64,000 bases of DNA from MFD04716-140 sp963703125 (GTDB taxonomy: Bacteria > Bacteroidota > Bacteroidia > Flavobacteriales > Flavobacteriaceae), in NCBI GenBank assembly GCA_963703125.1, contig OY969790.1, positions 2,728,001 through 2,792,000 of the forward strand, read 5' to 3'. Position numbers and translations under genes: made by a program. Below are positions 1 through 8,746 of this stretch, one piece after another. The notes under the pieces were generated by a model that ran no database searches, was not told where the DNA came from, and saw nothing but the letters and a program-made list of their open reading frames with translations. The first letter of the stretch is position 1. Each line of letters begins with the position of its first letter.

Positions 1-23
1 TTATAAATTCAATATAATTATGA

Positions 24-47
24 ACACCCCTGTAGAAGCAAGGGTAT
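24..47. promoter_or_regulatory. Putative nitrogen-regulator operator upstream of glnN
   Basis: An imperfect dyad with half-sites ACACCCCT (24-31) and AAGGGTAT (40-47) lies 83 bp before the glnN start. The two halves agree at 6 of 8 positions when folded, and the outer span of 24 bp matches two dyads upstream of glnB-amt at 23.5-23.6 kb. The operator role is inferred from this shared spacing, sequence and nitrogen-gene context. Confidence 0.45.
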
Positions 48-129
48 TTTGATGAATATTTATTTTTATTACGTATAAAGTATTAAATCTCTAATTCCTA
101 TTTTTGTTTCGAAATAAGTAATAAAGCAT

Positions 130-2316
130 ATGTCCAAATTAAGATTCAAGGCTATATTGGATAGCCAAAACAGAAAACGTATCCTTACAGAGGAAAAAGG
201 TAGAAGATCGGAGCTGTTCGGCATAAACGTTTTCAATGATGAACGCATGCTTCAATATTTGACAAAGGATGCTTTGGAGAGTGTAAAAAGCGCCATATTT
301 TCTGGCTCCAAGATAGATCGAAAAATAGCGGACCAAGTTGCGGAGGCAATGAAGGGTTGGGCCATTGGTATGGGTGCCACACATTACACACATTGGTTTC
401 AACCTTTAACGGGTGCAACGGCAGAAAAGCATGATGCATTTTTTGATCTTTTACCCGATGGAAGGGCATTGGAGAAATTTGGAGGTGGCCAATTGGTGCA
501 GCAAGAGCCCGATGCTTCAAGCTTTCCCAGTGGTGGAATTCGGAACACATTTGAAGCTCGCGGCTATACGGCATGGGACCCCACATCACCTGCCTTTATT
601 TACGGTACCACACTTTGTATACCCACTATATTTGTTGCCTATACCGGAGAAGCTTTGGATAACAAAGCCCCTTTGCTCAGGGCGCTAAGTGCAGTTGATG
701 AGGCGGCGACAGCGGTAGCCAAATATTTTGACAAGAATGTTTCCAAGGTCAATGCCACCTTAGGGTGGGAACAGGAATATTTTCTGATTGACAAGGCTTT
801 GGCGTATTCGCGTCCAGACATTGTTTTGACCGGGCGAACCTTACTTGGGCATATAGCCGCAAAAGGGCAGCAGTTGGATGATCACTATTTTGGTGTCATT
901 CCTGGCCGGGTATTAAGTTTTATGAGTGACTTGGAAAAGGAATGCACGAAATTGGGCATTCCCGTTAAGACTAGACACAATGAAGTGGCACCCAATCAAT
1001 TTGAATTGGCGCCGGTATTTGAGGAAGCCAATCTGGCCGTAGACCATAATCTATTGCTAATGGATGTAATGGAAAAAGTAGCCGATCGCCATAGTTTTAG
1101 GGTTCTGTTTCATGAAAAACCCTTTGCGGGAATCAACGGCTCGGGAAAACATAATAACTGGTCCTTGGCGACCGATACGGGAGTAAATCTTTTAAGCCCG
1201 GGGTCTACCCCAATGAAAAATCTTCAGTTTCTGGCATTTTTTATAAACACGATCAAAGCGGTCGACAATCATGAAGAATTGTTGCGATCTTCGATAGCTT
1301 CATCGAGCAACGATCATCGCCTAGGGGCAAACGAAGCTCCACCGGCGATTATGTCGATTTTTATTGGAACCCAATTGAGCAGTGTTCTAGATGAATTGGA
1401 AGGTGTCTCCCAAGGAAAACTTTCGCCAGAGGAAAAAACGGAACTGAAATTGAACGTAGTTGGCAAGATCCCTGAAATTCTTTTGGATAATACCGATAGA
1501 AATCGCACTTCGCCATTTGCCTTTACGGGCAATAAGTTTGAGATGCGAGGGGTAGGCTCCAAAATGAACTGTGCAAAACCCATGACAGTTTTAAATACCA
1601 TAGTTGCCGAACAATTGAGGAGTTTCAAAAAAGAAGTTGATGTCTTGATCGATAAAAAAGGCCTCAAAAAAGATGAAGCCGTTTTTAATGTGCTCAGAGA
1701 GTACATCAAGACCTCTAAACGGATTCGATTTGATGGGGATGGGTATAGCGAAGATTGGGAAAAGGAAGCCAAGAGAAGAAAGTTAAGCAATAACAAAACT
1801 ACGCCAGAAGCCTTGCAGGTAATGACTTCGAAGGAAAGCTTGGCACTTTTCAAATCAATGAACGTCATGAGCGAAGTTGAAGTGGCAGCGCGCAAGGAAG
1901 TTGATTTAGAGACTTATATTCTTAACATTCAAATAGAAGGAAGGATCTATAGTGAATTGGTATACAATTTTATCATCCCAGCTGCCATTAAATATCAAAA
2001 CAGTTTGATCGAAAACGTCATCGGACTTAAGGAGATTTACGGTGCGGCACACAAAAAGTTGTCCGATGGTACTTCGAACTTGATTGAACAAATAGGGGAG
2101 CATCTACTGGATTTAAAAAAGAAGACCGATGCCATGGTGGATGCCCGTAAAAAGGCCAATACGATGACAGAAAGCAATAAAAAGGCTTTTGCATATTCGG
2201 AAAATGTGAAACCATACTTTGATGAAATCAGATTTCACTGTGATCATTTGGAGCGTTTGGTCGATGATGGTATTTGGCCTTTGGCGAAATACAGGGAATT
2301 GCTGTTTATAAAATGA
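130..2316 (+). CDS. glnN: Glutamine synthetase type III
   Basis: Cytoplasmic ATP-dependent ligation of ammonia to glutamate, the main ammonium-assimilation step. The 728-residue length fits type III enzymes (about 725) rather than type I (about 470). The type III nucleotide/substrate motif containing GINGSGKHNNWS is seen near residue 335, and NEAPPAIMS follows near residue 400. A long C-terminal helical extension runs past residue 550, as expected for the dodecameric GSIII family. The ATG start gives MSKLRFKAILDS. Expression may be controlled through the dyad at 24-47, which resembles sites before the amt-glnB operon in this window. The gene stands alone; a hairpin follows its stop. Identification is firm. 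Confidence 0.96.
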   Translation: MSKLRFKAILDSQNRKRILTEEKGRRSELFGINVFNDERMLQYLTKDALESVKSAIFSGSKIDRKIADQVAEAMKGWAIGMGATHYTHWFQPLTGATAEKHDAFFDLLPDGRALEKFGGGQLVQQEPDASSFPSGGIRNTFEARGYTAWDPTSPAFIYGTTLCIPTIFVAYTGEALDNKAPLLRALSAVDEAATAVAKYFDKNVSKVNATLGWEQEYFLIDKALAYSRPDIVLTGRTLLGHIAAKGQQLDDHYFGVIPGRVLSFMSDLEKECTKLGIPVKTRHNEVAPNQFELAPVFEEANLAVDHNLLLMDVMEKVADRHSFRVLFHEKPFAGINGSGKHNNWSLATDTGVNLLSPGSTPMKNLQFLAFFINTIKAVDNHEELLRSSIASSSNDHRLGANEAPPAIMSIFIGTQLSSVLDELEGVSQGKLSPEEKTELKLNVVGKIPEILLDNTDRNRTSPFAFTGNKFEMRGVGSKMNCAKPMTVLNTIVAEQLRSFKKEVDVLIDKKGLKKDEAVFNVLREYIKTSKRIRFDGDGYSEDWEKEAKRRKLSNNKTTPEALQVMTSKESLALFKSMNVMSEVEVAARKEVDLETYILNIQIEGRIYSELVYNFIIPAAIKYQNSLIENVIGLKEIYGAAHKKLSDGTSNLIEQIGEHLLDLKKKTDAMVDARKKANTMTESNKKAFAYSENVKPYFDEIRFHCDHLERLVDDGIWPLAKYRELLFIK

Positions 2317-2362
2317 TTTGGTTTTATCGGAAGCTTTCATGGCAATGAAGGTGCAGCTTGAG

Positions 2363-2387
2363 GATGTTCGAATTTTGGCCGAACATC
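2363..2387 (+). terminator. Hairpin downstream of glnN
   Basis: A perfect 8-bp stem, GATGTTCG (2363-2370) and CGAACATC (2380-2387), with a 9-nt loop, lies 47 bp after the glnN stop. The downstream T-tract is interrupted (ACATGACTTTTAT), so it may be a weak terminator or a 3' stability element. Confidence 0.4.
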
Positions 2388-2471
2388 ACATGACTTTTAT
2401 CTTTTGTAAGGTTTATGGTCTTTTATGAACCAATAGAGAGTATTTCAATATGAACTAAATTTTTGCTTATA

Positions 2472-3302
2472 ATGAACAAATTGGCTTATGTACCTATTTT
2501 CCTTTTTACAAGTTGCATTTTTGCCCAAGGAGCATGGACAAAATCTAAAAATGAGGCTTATGCTCAGCTATCTTTTAACGGTCTGGGATATTCCTCGGTT
2601 TATGGTAGTCCTGATTACAGCACTGAAAGAAAAATATCCGACAATACTATTCAACTTTATGGAGAATATGGAGTTTCTGATAAGACCACAATTATACTTA
2701 ACGTACCGGTCAAATTAATGAAGGCAGGGGCAGTGACTGCGAATTCGGATGCTTACTTTACCATGGAAGGCTCGGAAACGACCCTTGGGAATATTGCTTT
2801 TGGAGTTAAACAACTTTTATATAACAAAAATTGGGTGATTTCCGCTCAGTTGAACGCTGAAGCCGGGACTGCAACATTTTTTCCAAGTTCTGGTTTGCGG
2901 AGTGGTTATGATACTTGAACCTTGGCTCCAAAGATTAATTTGGGAAAAAGTTTTAAAAATTTTTATGTTCAGAACTCTACAGGAGTAGATATTAGGTTCA
3001 ATGACTACAGTTCCAACTTTAAGATCGGGGCCGAAATAGGTGCTTCACCTGTAAAAAGACTATGGATTATTGGTTTCCTTGAATTTGCATCTTCGTTTAA
3101 AAACGGCAAAGTAGTGCCTCCAGATGCAAACATCCTTACGGCTCTTTACTTAAATGACCAAGAGTATTTGGCGTATGGCCTAAAGTTTATTTATGGAGTT
3201 TCTGATAAGTTTGGAATCTTGGCCAATTATGCCAGTGCCTTCTCCGGAAACAACGTTCCTAAAAGCCCAGTTTTGGGGGCAGGGATATATCAAAAATTTT
3301 AG
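2472..3302 (+). pseudogene. Outer-membrane transporter-like beta-barrel protein, interrupted by an in-frame TGA
   Basis: The frame encodes a signal peptide (MNKLAYVPIFLFTSCIFAQ) and then alternating amphipathic strands that end in an aromatic C-terminus (GIYQKF), typical of outer-membrane barrels. A TGA at 2916-2918 interrupts it after SGYDT, and the same frame continues without shift as TLAPKINLGKSF to 3302. Reading the TGA as TGG gives GYDTWTLAPKIN, a natural strand, so one G-to-A change explains the break. The start is ATG 2472; a TTG at 2463 is a less likely alternative. The intact protein would be 276 residues. Substrate and role are unknown. The lesion could be real or a sequencing error. 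Confidence 0.7.
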
Positions 3303-3392
3303 AACTTTTCCAGCACAACTTTGTTGAATAAAATATGCTGATGCTAGGATAGCTTTGGTCAGATTGCTGTATTTTTAGGCCAAATTTTTAAA

Positions 3393-4571
3393 ATGACTTC
3401 CAGTACAAGCAAAAGATATAGTCTTAGAGGTGTTTCGGCATCCAAGGAAGATGTACACAATGCAATCAAAAATATAGACAAGGGTTTGTTCCCCAAAGCT
3501 TTTTGCAAAATCGTGCCCGATTATCTTACGAATGACGATGAATATTGTTTAGTGATGCACGCCGATGGTGCTGGGACAAAATCTTCCTTGGCCTATACCT
3601 ATTGGAGGGAAACCGGTGATGTTTCGGTTTGGAAAGGAATCGCCCAAGATGCTTTGATCATGAATATTGATGATTTGATCTGTGTGGGAGCAACAGATAA
3701 TATTATGCTTTCCTCCACGATTGGAAGAAACAAAAACCTGATTCCAGGTGAAGTAATATCCGCAATTATCAACGGAACTGAAGAATTGATTTCGAACCTT
3801 CAAAAACATGGAATTACAATTCACTCCACAGGGGGTGAGACAGCTGATGTGGGTGATTTGGTCAGGACCATCATTGTGGATTCTACGGTGACCGCCCGCC
3901 TCAAGCGAAGTGAGGTTATTGACAATGCGAATATTAAGGCGGGTGACGTAATTGTAGGGTTGGCCTCTTTTGGGCAAGCCACTTATGAAAGGGAATATAA
4001 TGGAGGAATGGGCAGTAACGGATTGACTTCGGCACGCCATGATGTTTTTTCAAAGTACTTGGCAGAAAAGTACCCTGAAAGTTTTGACAGTTCGGTTCCC
4101 GATGATTTGGTCTATTCCGGAAAAATAAAATTATCGGATTCCGTTTCCGGATCTCCTTTGAATGCAGGTAAACTGGTTCTTTCGCCAACACGGACCTATG
4201 CCCCGATAGTCAAGAAAATTTTACAAAAATATGATCCCAAGAATATTCACGGCATGGTACACTGTAGTGGTGGTGCCCAAACTAAAATTCTTCATTTTAT
4301 TGAAAACCTGCATATTATGAAAGATAATCTCTTTGAAATTCCGCCGCTGTTCAAATTGATCCAGGAACAATCAAAAACTGATTGGAAGGAAATGTACCAA
4401 GTTTTTAATTGTGGACATCGGTTAGAATTTTATGTCGGCCAGGCAATTGCAGACGATATTATTCGTATTTCACAAAGTTTTGGTGTCGAAGCCCAAATTA
4501 TTGGTAGGGTAGCGGACTCCGCCTCCAAAAAACTCACTATTAAAAGCGAGTATGGAACCTTTATCTACTAA
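3393..4571 (+). CDS. purM: Phosphoribosylformylglycinamidine cyclo-ligase (AIR synthase)
   Basis: Catalyses ATP-dependent closure of the imidazole ring of FGAM to AIR in purine synthesis, in the cytoplasm. The glycine-rich DGAGTKSSLAY segment near residue 55 and the HSTGGETADVGDLVRT segment near residue 145 are PurM-type signatures. At 392 residues it is longer than the E. coli enzyme (about 345), which is usual for the Bacteroidota version. It stands alone on the + strand with short gaps on both sides, and no other pur gene except purU is in the window. Confidence in the family is high; activity is inferred from motif conservation. Confidence 0.9.
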   Translation: MTSSTSKRYSLRGVSASKEDVHNAIKNIDKGLFPKAFCKIVPDYLTNDDEYCLVMHADGAGTKSSLAYTYWRETGDVSVWKGIAQDALIMNIDDLICVGATDNIMLSSTIGRNKNLIPGEVISAIINGTEELISNLQKHGITIHSTGGETADVGDLVRTIIVDSTVTARLKRSEVIDNANIKAGDVIVGLASFGQATYEREYNGGMGSNGLTSARHDVFSKYLAEKYPESFDSSVPDDLVYSGKIKLSDSVSGSPLNAGKLVLSPTRTYAPIVKKILQKYDPKNIHGMVHCSGGAQTKILHFIENLHIMKDNLFEIPPLFKLIQEQSKTDWKEMYQVFNCGHRLEFYVGQAIADDIIRISQSFGVEAQIIGRVADSASKKLTIKSEYGTFIY

Positions 4572-4622
4572 GGCATACGATTACCCCAATTACTGCGTTT
4601 TCTATAATAAAATAGACTAGTT

Positions 4623-5066
4623 ATGGAAAGAAAGGATTTTCTAAGAACCTTGGGGGCTGGTGCGGCTTTTGCACTCGCGTTCCCTTGCGTTCAAGGCTGC
4701 TCAAAAGATGACACCGTAGATGGGGACATAACCCCGGTTCCTACAGGGGTTGATTTTACAATAGATTTGAATTCTTCAGAGGCGGCGAAATTGGACAATA
4801 ACGGAGGTTTTATTTTAAAAAATTTGGTAGTTGTTGTAAAAAATTTAGAAGGCAATTTTGTTGCGGCCAGTCAGGTCTGTAGCCATGAAAATTACGATCA
4901 AGTGAGGTTTGTGAATACTGATGGAGGTATTTTCTATTGCGATGTACACGGCTCCCGTTTTGAACAGGACGGGACTCCATTAAATCAAGTTGACAGCAAA
5001 ACGCCAAAAGCTTTAAAAATTTTTAAAACCGAATTGACCGAGAATATTCTTCGGGTTTTTGAGTAA
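4623..5066 (+). CDS. Rieske [2Fe-2S] lipoprotein
   Basis: A 147-residue exported iron-sulfur protein. The N-terminus (MERKDFLRTLGAGAAFALAF) is hydrophobic with a basic start and ends in VQGC, a probable lipidation cysteine, placing it in the cell envelope. Two cluster-binding pairs are seen: CSH near residue 88 and CDVH near residue 102. This is the Rieske CxH...CxxH pattern with a shortened spacing. It probably passes electrons in the periplasm; its partner is not identifiable. The gene precedes an exported ApbE flavin transferase on the same strand, so both may serve one extracytoplasmic redox chain, which is an inference from neighbourhood. Confidence 0.88.
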   Translation: MERKDFLRTLGAGAAFALAFPCVQGCSKDDTVDGDITPVPTGVDFTIDLNSSEAAKLDNNGGFILKNLVVVVKNLEGNFVAASQVCSHENYDQVRFVNTDGGIFYCDVHGSRFEQDGTPLNQVDSKTPKALKIFKTELTENILRVFE

Positions 5067-5260
5067 CTTGTCAATGACTTTGCCCCATTCCCCCAAATGA
5101 TAGAGGTTACCTACATAAACTCTTTTGCTATTTTCCATGACACCTCTTATCGGTTGAGGGTGAATTATTGGGAACAAAAGGTGTATTTCATGCTATCCAA
5201 TTTTCTAAAGGATATTTTAGTAAACAAAGGTTTTACCTCACTTTTAAATATATTCAAAAA

Positions 5261-6250
5261 GTGAAGTTTCTACTAGCCTTGCTGCTAAGCTTTCTAGCCG
5301 TTGCAGTCAATTCCCAAGACCGCAAATATATTACTGTCCACAAGTCCGTAAAGCTTATGGGTACCTGGGTCGATTTTACCGTGGTATCGGCAAATGAGGA
5401 ATTGGGGTATATAAACATTGATGAAGCAACTGCCGAAATAAGTCGTATTGAGAATATGATATCTTCTTGGATACCTGATTCCGAAACATCTTTGGTCAAC
5501 AAAAATGCAGGTATCAAACCTGTAAAAGTGAGTTATGAACTTTTTAAACTTATTGAGCGTTCCAAACAAATTTCTGAAATTACGGATGGTGCTTTCGATA
5601 TTACCTTCGCCTCAATGGACCAGATTTGGAAATTTGATGGAACCATGCAATATAAGCCTACCAAGGAGGAAATAAAAAAATCGATAGTCAGGGTTGGCTA
5701 TGAAAAAATTATATTGAACGAGGCTGACAGGACGATTTTTTTAAAAGAAAAGGGAATGAAAATTTCTTTTGATGCTATTGGTAAGGGGTTTGCCGTTGAG
5801 AAGGCCAAGGAGCTTCTTGTTTCAAAACAAGTAATTGCCGGGGTAATCAATGCCTCAGGGGATTTAACAACTTGGGGAACCAAAACCAGCGGGGAAAAGT
5901 GGTTGTTGGGAATTGCAAATCCATTGAACAAAGGTAAGATTATTACATGGATGCCCATAGTGGAATCATCCGTCGCCACTTCGGGGAGTTATGATCAATA
6001 TGTGGTTTTTGATGGGAAAAAGTATTCACATATTATTGACCCCAGAACGGGATATCCCATCACAGGGTTAAATTCCGTTTCCGTTTTTTCCAAAAGCGCC
6101 GAACTCTGCGACGCGCTAGCCACGGCAGTCTTTGTATTGGGAAAGGATGCGGGCCTCGCTTTGATCAATCAGTTGGGTGGAACCGATGTTATAATTGTAG
6201 ATAGCAACAATATAATGCACAAGAGCAATGGAATCTTGTTGGATAATTAA
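5261..6250 (+). CDS. apbE: FAD:protein FMN transferase (ApbE)
   Basis: Covalently attaches FMN from FAD to threonine residues of target flavoproteins outside the cytoplasmic membrane. Seen: a signal peptide (VKFLLALLLSFLAVAVNSQD), the DAIGKGFAVEKA motif near residue 170, and HIIDPRTGYPITG near residue 258, which is the ApbE HxxDPxTG signature. I place the start at GTG 5261 because it opens directly into the signal peptide; an upstream TTG at 5168 would add 31 residues that do not look like coding sequence. The Rieske gene upstream suggests an envelope redox role. No obvious flavinylation target is encoded in the window. Confidence 0.92.
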   Translation: MKFLLALLLSFLAVAVNSQDRKYITVHKSVKLMGTWVDFTVVSANEELGYINIDEATAEISRIENMISSWIPDSETSLVNKNAGIKPVKVSYELFKLIERSKQISEITDGAFDITFASMDQIWKFDGTMQYKPTKEEIKKSIVRVGYEKIILNEADRTIFLKEKGMKISFDAIGKGFAVEKAKELLVSKQVIAGVINASGDLTTWGTKTSGEKWLLGIANPLNKGKIITWMPIVESSVATSGSYDQYVVFDGKKYSHIIDPRTGYPITGLNSVSVFSKSAELCDALATAVFVLGKDAGLALINQLGGTDVIIVDSNNIMHKSNGILLDN

Positions 6251-6470
6251 TTGCAATTTTCATGTAATCCTACGTAGATAAAATCGCACGCAATCTAATA
6301 AATTGATGAAGATTATCACCGTACAGTGCATTGAAATCCTACTTGGTTAATCCTGGCTTATATAAGAAATTGGGCGTCAATTAAAGAGGCAGATCATTTC
6401 AAAGGAAAAAAGGGTATCATATCAAATGAGCAAATTTATTGTAATTTCGCAGTCCAAGTGAAGCTAGACT

Positions 6471-7547
6471 ATGATAGATAAATTAAACATTGTAAAACAA
6501 CGATTTGACGAGGTTTCGGATTTGATTATCCAGCCAGATGTTATATCAGATCAAAAGCGCTATGTGCAATTGACGAAAGAATACAAGGACCTTAAAAAAT
6601 TGATGGAAAAACGCGAGCTATACTTGGAGCTGAGCGATAACCTGAAAGAAGCCGAGGAAATCATTTCTGACGGAAGTGATGCGGAAATGGTTGAAATGGC
6701 CAAAATGCAGTTGGAGGAGGCAAAATTAGGGTTGCCCCAATTGGAAAATGAAATAAAGTTTATGCTGGTGCCCAAGGATCCGGAAGATGCGAAAGATGTT
6801 GTTGTTGAGATTCGCGCCGGAACAGGAGGGGACGAGGCAAGTATTTTTGCAGGAGATCTCTTTAGGATGTATACCAAATACTGTGAATCAAAAGGATGGA
6901 AAACCAATGTTTTTGATTTAAGTGAGGGTACAAGCGGCGGATATAAGGAAATACAATTCGAAGTGACAGGTGAAGATGTTTACGGTACCTTGAAATTTGA
7001 AGCTGGTGTTCATCGCGTTCAAAGAGTTCCCCAGACCGAAACACAAGGTAGGGTGCATACGAGTGCGGCCACGGTTATGGTGCTTCCTGAAGCCGATGAT
7101 TTTGATGTAGAAATTGACCCAAAGGATGTGCGGATCGATTTTTTCTGTTCTTCGGGCCCTGGGGGCCAATCGGTGAACACCACATATTCCGCAGTGCGTC
7201 TGACCCACCTTCCAACCGGTTTGGTTGCAACCTGTCAAGATCAAAAATCACAACATAAGAATAAGGAAAAGGCCTTTAGGGTTTTGCGATCTCGACTTTA
7301 CGATATGGAACTTGCCAAAAAGCAGGAAGAAGATGCGGCAAAACGAAATTCACAAGTGAGCAGTGGTGACCGTTCTGCCAAGATCAGAACTTATAATTAT
7401 CCCCAAGGACGTGTAACCGACCATAGGATCGGGCTAACGCTTTATGACTTGCAGAATATTCTTGATGGTGATATACAGCGAATAATAGATCAGCTTAGTT
7501 TAGTTGACAATACAGAAAGATTAAGGGATGCGTCTGAGATATTTTAA
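6471..7547 (+). CDS. prfA: Peptide chain release factor 1
   Basis: Recognises UAA and UAG in the ribosomal A site and triggers peptide release. The 358-residue length is normal. The class I GGQ loop is present (SSGPGGQSVN, near residue 230), and the stop-codon reading tripeptide near residue 186 is PQT (context RVPQTETQGR), a PxT variant of the usual PAT. The N-terminal coiled coil is clear. It lies 8 bp before pyrF and is probably co-transcribed with it. Identification is firm; choosing RF1 over RF2 rests on the PxT motif and on the absence of an SPF motif. Confidence 0.96.
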   Translation: MIDKLNIVKQRFDEVSDLIIQPDVISDQKRYVQLTKEYKDLKKLMEKRELYLELSDNLKEAEEIISDGSDAEMVEMAKMQLEEAKLGLPQLENEIKFMLVPKDPEDAKDVVVEIRAGTGGDEASIFAGDLFRMYTKYCESKGWKTNVFDLSEGTSGGYKEIQFEVTGEDVYGTLKFEAGVHRVQRVPQTETQGRVHTSAATVMVLPEADDFDVEIDPKDVRIDFFCSSGPGGQSVNTTYSAVRLTHLPTGLVATCQDQKSQHKNKEKAFRVLRSRLYDMELAKKQEEDAAKRNSQVSSGDRSAKIRTYNYPQGRVTDHRIGLTLYDLQNILDGDIQRIIDQLSLVDNTERLRDASEIF

Positions 7548-7555
7548 TCCTTGAA

Positions 7556-8377
7556 ATGACTACTCAATATTTAGTTCAACAAATTCATCAAAAAAAGTCC
7601 TTTCTCTGTATAGGCCTTGATACTGATAAGGACAAGATTCCGAAACATCTATTAAAGGAAGAAGATCCCATTTTTGCCTTCAACAAGGCCATTATTGATG
7701 CCACCCATCATTTATGTGTAGCCTATAAACCCAATATCGCTTTTTATGAGGCGTATGGTATCGAAGGTTGGAAATCGCTAAAAAGGACAATAGACTATTT
7801 AAACGAACAATATCCCGAGCAGTTCACCATTGCGGATGCCAAAAGGGGAGATATCGGCAATACGTCAACTCGGTACGCAAGGGCATTTTTTGAAGACCTT
7901 AACTTTGATTCTGTTACCGTAGCTCCTTATATGGGCAAGGATTCGGTGGAGCCATTTCTGGCCTTCGAGAATAAACATACTATTCTATTGGCCTTAACTT
8001 CAAACGAAGGTGCCAATGATTTTCAAACTAAAAAAATAGGGCGAAATTTCTTATATAAAAATGTAATGAAGACTTCCAAGACATATAGAAATGCTCAAAA
8101 TTTGATGTATGTAGTGGGAGCTACGAAGGCAAGCTATTTAAGTGAAATCCGAAAAATAGTACCACAAAGTTTTTTATTGGTGCCCGGGGTAGGAGCCCAA
8201 GGGGGAAGCCTCAAAGAAGTTTGTTACTATGGAATGAATGAAAATGTGGGGCTTTTGGTCAATTCTTCCCGAGGCATAATATATGCTTCGAATAGGGAGG
8301 ATTTCGCAAGTGTAGCCACTAAGGAAGCCGAATTGCTTCAAAAGCAAATGGAAACAGAGTTAAAAAGACTCGCCTGA
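7556..8377 (+). CDS. pyrF: Orotidine 5'-phosphate decarboxylase, subfamily 2
   Basis: Decarboxylates OMP to UMP, the last step of de novo pyrimidine synthesis. The catalytic DAKRGDIGNTSTRYA segment near residue 93 has the conserved Asp-Lys-Asp arrangement, and VPGVGAQGG near residue 212 is the phosphate-binding loop. At 273 residues it belongs to the longer subfamily 2 type rather than the E. coli type. It follows prfA by 8 bp. Its stop codon directly abuts the stop of the convergent small gene downstream, leaving no space for a separate terminator. Confidence 0.95.
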   Translation: MTTQYLVQQIHQKKSFLCIGLDTDKDKIPKHLLKEEDPIFAFNKAIIDATHHLCVAYKPNIAFYEAYGIEGWKSLKRTIDYLNEQYPEQFTIADAKRGDIGNTSTRYARAFFEDLNFDSVTVAPYMGKDSVEPFLAFENKHTILLALTSNEGANDFQTKKIGRNFLYKNVMKTSKTYRNAQNLMYVVGATKASYLSEIRKIVPQSFLLVPGVGAQGGSLKEVCYYGMNENVGLLVNSSRGIIYASNREDFASVATKEAELLQKQMETELKRLA

Positions 8378-8575
8378 CTATTTTATTAAATTTTCTAAAA
8401 TCTTTTGAATTTTTAATGCTTTCAATTCAAAGAATTCAACAAGCTTGGAATCTGTGTATTCCAAGTTTCTTGCTTTATCCAAAAAATTCTGATATCTAAA
8501 CTCCAAAAGGCTTATGGCATTGCCGTGAGCTGTGATTGGGGTCACTGATCCTACTTTACAATATTGATTTTCCAT
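8378..8575 (-). CDS. Small conserved-looking protein of unknown function
   Basis: A 65-residue reading frame beginning MENQYCKVGSVTP; an in-frame ATG at 8632 would add 19 residues that are basic and less convincing. The sequence is mainly predicted helix (LEFRYQNFLDKARNLEY, then ELKALKIQKILENLIK), soluble, with no signal peptide or recognisable motif. It is convergent with pyrF and their stop codons are adjacent. I do not recognise the family. Composition and length suggest a real small gene, but support is moderate. Confidence 0.5.
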   Translation of the reverse strand: MENQYCKVGSVTPITAHGNAISLLEFRYQNFLDKARNLEYTDSKLVEFFELKALKIQKILENLIK

Positions 8576-8746
8576 AGTCTTAGATCTTGTTCTTTCAAAT
8601 ATACGTGGCAAATTATTTTTTGGATGTTTCAAATCGTTGTATTTAACTATAAATCAGTTCTTTTGATGAATAATTAACAATTACAAAATATACCTATTGA
8701 TAATACGCTATATATTCTGTTAAAATTCATCGATGAACTGCAAAGT

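Noticed and set aside
2916..2918. TGA as a selenocysteine or recoded codon
   Set aside because: The position fits tryptophan in a barrel strand, no redox motif surrounds it, and other genes in the window end normally at TGA (for example pyrF), so recoding is not indicated.
5168..5260. Upstream TTG start for apbE
   Set aside because: It would place 31 basic and aromatic residues before a complete signal peptide; GTG 5261 begins exactly at the signal.
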